Notes under the pieces: model-generated
What the model was told of the DNA's origin: nothing
The model's database searches: none
What the model saw: only the letters and a program-made list of their open reading frames with translations
Shown: piece after piece, positions 7,226-7,910 of the stretch
How positions within the stretch are numbered: the stretch's first letter is position 1
Layout of the letters: each line of letters begins with the position of its first letter
Made by a program: the position numbers and the translations under genes
Assembly: GCA_905215965.1 (NCBI GenBank)
Contig: CAJMSD010000025.1
Coordinates: forward strand, 1 to 7,910
DNA from: an uncultured bacterium
GTDB taxonomy: Bacteria > Bacillota > Clostridia > Oscillospirales > Ruminococcaceae
Direction: 5' to 3'
DNA length: 7,910 bases

Positions 7226-7245
7226 CAAAACTCACAATTTTTCAA
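7217..7245 (-). promoter_or_regulatory. Promoter P1 of the hsd operon
   Basis: On the minus strand TTGAAA (7245-7240), a 17-base spacer and TATAAT (7222-7217) form a near-consensus vegetative sigma promoter. An extended TG lies one base before the -10. Transcription would start near 7210 and read into hsdM with a leader of about 140 bases that includes the scar and the 8-bp inverted repeat. Confidence 0.75.
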
Positions 7246-7325
7246 TCCCATTCATCTTATTTTTCGGCAAAAGAGAAAAGTTTCACGGTATTTTGCGATA
7301 TTTCGTAGTTTTCAAAAGTGCAAAT

Positions 7326-7910
7326 ACTTGGGAACAGCGTGAGTTTAATTCTGTATTCACAATGCTTCAAAATAACACCTTATCAAGAGCCGAACTTGTA
7401 GCTGATAATGGAGCTGCTATGAATGTGCATTACGGTGATATTCTTGTAAAATTCGGTGAGGTTCTTGACTTAGAAATTGAAGCACTTCCGTACATTGAGT
7501 CAGAACAAGTGGTATCTAAATTTAAGTCCTCATATCTTCAAAATGGTGATGTCATAGTTGCTGATACTGCGGAAGATGAAGCGGTCGGAAAATGCACTGA
7601 AATAGCGAATTTAAGCGATGTTACTGTTATCTCTGGACTTCATACAATACCTTTAAGACCTCAACAGAAATTTGCTTCTGGCTATCTCGGATATTATCTG
7701 AATTCCAACTCTTATCACGATACTTTAATACCACTTATGCAAGGAACAAAGGTGACATCTATTTCTAAATCCGCCTTGCAAGGAACAAGCATTTGTTATC
7801 CCACTTCATACGATGAACAACAACAAATCGGCACATATTTCCGTAATCTCGACCACCTTATCACCCTTCATCAGCGTTCGTACAATTTGGAGCAAAAGTC
7901 GAAAACGACT
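7326..7910 (+). CDS. Inverted silent HsdS TRD cassette R, runs off the right edge
   Basis: This frame is open to the window edge (195 codons from 7326) and encodes an HsdS half on the strand opposite to the operon. In order: TWEQREFNSVF, a TRD at about residues 10-160 unrelated by eye to the others, then YDEQQQIGTYFRNLDHLITL and HQR, followed by SYNLEQKSKTT instead of the usual coiled-coil helix. No ATG precedes TWEQR. The frame is open upstream well past 7100 with only isolated TTG codons and no convincing ribosome site. The first in-frame ATG (7362) is 12 codons inside the conserved region. I infer a silent cassette that becomes expressible only when inversion joins it to the hsdS start. 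The codon register of WEQRE matches that of the active hsdS, so such a fusion would be in frame. The 3' end is not visible. Confidence 0.78.
7327..7340 (+). repeat. Cassette repeat A, inverted copy in R
   Basis: CTTGGGAACAGCGT on the plus strand is the reverse complement of the core. It is the only inverted A copy in the window. Confidence 0.85.
7857..7876 (+). repeat. Cassette repeat B, inverted copy in R
   Basis: This is the perfect reverse complement of the core. The match to the hsdS C-terminal copy extends to 26 bases (7851-7876). Confidence 0.85.

Noticed and set aside
7136..7342. Short plus-strand open frame of 68 codons in the hsdM upstream region
   Set aside because: It overlaps the hsdM promoters and the scar, has no ribosome site, and reads the WEQR repeat in the wrong frame. 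The real coding signal there is cassette R in another frame.
1..7910. CRISPR array or insertion-sequence repeats
   Set aside because: The repeats lie inside HsdS coding sequence at domain borders with long irregular spacing. There is no transposase and there are no regular spacers.
1..7910. Mycoplasma origin suggested by the M. pulmonis-like layout
   Set aside because: TGA ends hsdM and hsdS and tryptophan is always TGG, so the standard code applies.

Overview
This window carries a complete Type I restriction-modification operon on the minus strand (hsdM, then hsdS, then hsdR), flanked on both sides by extra half-length hsdS target-recognition cassettes. Two cassettes lie on the left on the minus strand, and one lies on the right on the plus strand. 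Strong AGGAGG-type ribosome sites, moderate A+T richness, a TTG start and the style of the Hsd proteins suggest a Firmicute, perhaps a gut Clostridia or Lachnospiraceae/Ruminococcaceae-like organism; this is inference. TGA is used as a stop and TGG as Trp throughout, so this is not a code-4 mollicute, although the layout resembles the invertible hsd loci of Mycoplasma pulmonis.

Layout from left to right: (1) 1-603, minus, an hsdS TRD cassette running off the left edge. (2) 606-1166, minus, a second TRD cassette with no usable start codon at its conserved beginning. (3) 1143-1174, an intrinsic terminator closing the hsd operon. (4) hsdR 1201-4218. (5) hsdS 4235-5464, with two TRDs. (6) hsdM 5464-7068. 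(7) 7069-7325, an intergenic region holding two candidate promoters for hsdM, two inverted repeats that could be operators, and a short scar made of two cassette ends placed back to back. (8) 7326-7910, plus strand, an inverted TRD cassette running off the right edge, again without a start codon at its conserved beginning.

How it works: HsdM and HsdS form the methyltransferase, and HsdR adds the translocase and nuclease. DNA specificity is set by the two TRDs of HsdS. Every TRD in the window (two active, three extra) is bracketed by the same two short DNA repeats: repeat A (encoding WEQR) at the 5' end and repeat B (encoding LITLHQR) at the 3' end. Homology between cassettes stops abruptly at these repeats. 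The repeats lie in direct orientation between the left cassettes and hsdS, and in inverted orientation between hsdS and the right cassette. This is the signature of a specificity-switching (phase-variable) Type I system. Inversion between the right A repeat and the hsdS N-terminal A repeat would flip hsdM together with its promoters, fuse the hsdS start in frame to the right-hand TRD, and leave hsdR without a visible promoter. No recombinase gene is present in the window.
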